From positions 11,598,501-11,662,500 of the forward strand of contig NC_088309.1 in assembly GCF_910592395.1 (NCBI RefSeq): a stretch of 64,000 nucleotides of DNA, written 5' to 3'. This document shows positions 63,074 to 64,000 of this stretch, piece by piece. Below the pieces are notes generated by a model. The model was not told where the DNA came from, searched no databases, and worked only from the letters and a program-made list of their open reading frames with translations. Origin of the DNA: Lineus longissimus (taxonomy: Eukaryota; Nemertea; Pilidiophora; Heteronemertea; Lineidae). Every line of letters starts with the position of its first letter. The first letter of the stretch is position 1. The position numbers and the translations under genes are program-made.

Positions 63074-64000
63074 AAGGGCTACCTCTTCAGAAACATTTAT
63101 GACAAAGGACAGCATCCTCTCGGTTCACATCATCAGTATTTTTACCACACTGGTTTGGATGCTGTAGTGCTGTCTATATCGTTAAATTTCCGTTTATCAA
63201 CTCATAACATATACATATATCGCTTTAGCGCTGATGCTTTACGTTATATATTAGAAAGTAGTTATCTTGTCAAGGAATTGTGGCGCATAGTGGGTGAACG
63301 GGATAAGGAAATTGTGTGTACATGCGCTAAATCAAAAGATGGTTACAAACCTAGGGTTTCTAAACTGAAAGCCTACCTGATTGATTATCTGGATCAGAAT
63401 AAGAGAGAATTAACTCTCCCCTATGAAGATATAAGTCAAAGGGAGAATTTCAAGAACAGATCATTTTCCTTGAGAATTTTCGCTAATAAAAGATATGTTG
63501 TCGTAGTCTGCAAAACAATCCCGAAAAGAATATTGAAAGAAGAGTCTTCTCGGTCAACGGAAAATAAAATAGTTTTACGCTATTTCTTGTACGAAATCAA
63601 GTCTGTTGGTTGGCGTTTAGCGTTGTCATTCATCAGAAAGTTAACGCACTCATCACTGTATTATATAATTGATCATTATGATGGTTTTGAACACTATTTT
63701 GCTGTAGGACATTTGAAATTCGAATGGGACCTGAAGGGTAATTTCCTCATCTTAGACCGGCATCCTCTGCAGCGGGCGCAGACGGTTCTCGTAACCTTCT
63801 CGTGGGACACCAATCTTAGGGAGAAAACAACCCACATTATTGGAAAGTTTTCGTCTGAAACCGAAATCTCTTTACTCAGTGCCAAACTACTGACAGTCCG
63901 CGTCAAATACTTAACAAGCCAGGAAGTGTACTTGCTCGGCTATTTACGCCATTTAGCCATAAAGGTGAACAACAAGACGAACATTTCGAATGTTGTTCGC
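63074..64000 (+). CDS. Tandem family protein, exon Y of unit D (partial)
   Basis: Fourth Y copy, open from the acceptor-like TTATTCAG (63,073) to the window edge with no stop. Closest to unit A in the variable first half (NPF-type differences aside, SSRSTENKIV and THSSLYYI match A better than B or C). The 3' half and exon Z lie beyond the window. Its upstream exon X is at 31,501, across the Polinton. Confidence 0.7.

Noticed and set aside
62067-63102. Several frames across the right terminal repeat and host junction
   Set aside because: They mirror frames in the left arm and cross the element boundary; no coding signal beyond the repeat itself.

Overview
The window is animal nuclear DNA, most likely from a marine invertebrate. 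The reading frames look like exons with splice-site-like edges, and the repeats are metazoan types: a CR1/Jockey-like LINE, piggyBac, a short LTR element, foldback MITEs and a Polinton/Maverick. The phylum cannot be fixed from sequence alone.

Positions 1-32,687 and 62,943-64,000 hold a tandem array of a gene family I do not recognise. Each unit of about 10-12 kb has the same order: an imperfect hairpin and a 41-bp minisatellite, a large open frame Y (about 328 codons), a second frame Z related to Y (about 337 codons), a long repeat-rich spacer, and then a 299-bp cysteine-rich exon X (PAN/apple-like) that appears to splice in phase into Y of the next unit. Copies of Y start near 488, 10,685, 22,473 and 63,074 (the last runs off the window). 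Copies of Z start near 1,603, 12,009 and 23,639. Unit-specific insertions (a foldback MITE, a LINE fragment, a Myb/SANT-bearing element, small MITEs) account for most of the differences between units.

Positions 32,694-62,936 are one complete Polinton/Maverick (endogenous virus-like element) of 30.2 kb. It has long terminal inverted repeats, AG...CT termini and a perfect 6-bp target duplication (TCCATT). It interrupts the X-to-Y interval of the fourth unit, so it arrived after the tandem duplication. Nearly all its genes lie on the minus strand. From left to right they are adenain-like protease, major capsid protein, pVI/PX-like virion protein, two conserved Polinton proteins, packaging ATPase, integrase with chromodomain, zinc-finger protein, deoxynucleoside kinase, a PC4-like/acidic protein, protein-primed DNA polymerase B, a cysteine-rich protein, minor capsid (penton) protein, an unknown gene and dUTPase. 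A second, degenerate dUTPase-fold gene sits on the plus strand near the right end.

The Polinton has been hit by four further elements: the foldback MITE (33,673-34,544), an intact piggyBac (38,139-41,190), a non-autonomous LTR retroelement with about 99% identical LTRs (45,112-47,347), and a GTC-rich repeat (49,519-50,622). Without them it would be about 23 kb. Protease, capsid genes, integrase, polymerase, zinc-finger protein and nucleoside kinase all carry stops or frame changes, while the ATPase, dUTPase and piggyBac transposase read through. It is therefore a decaying copy that keeps a full capsid, packaging, replication and integration gene set plus a nucleotide-metabolism cargo.
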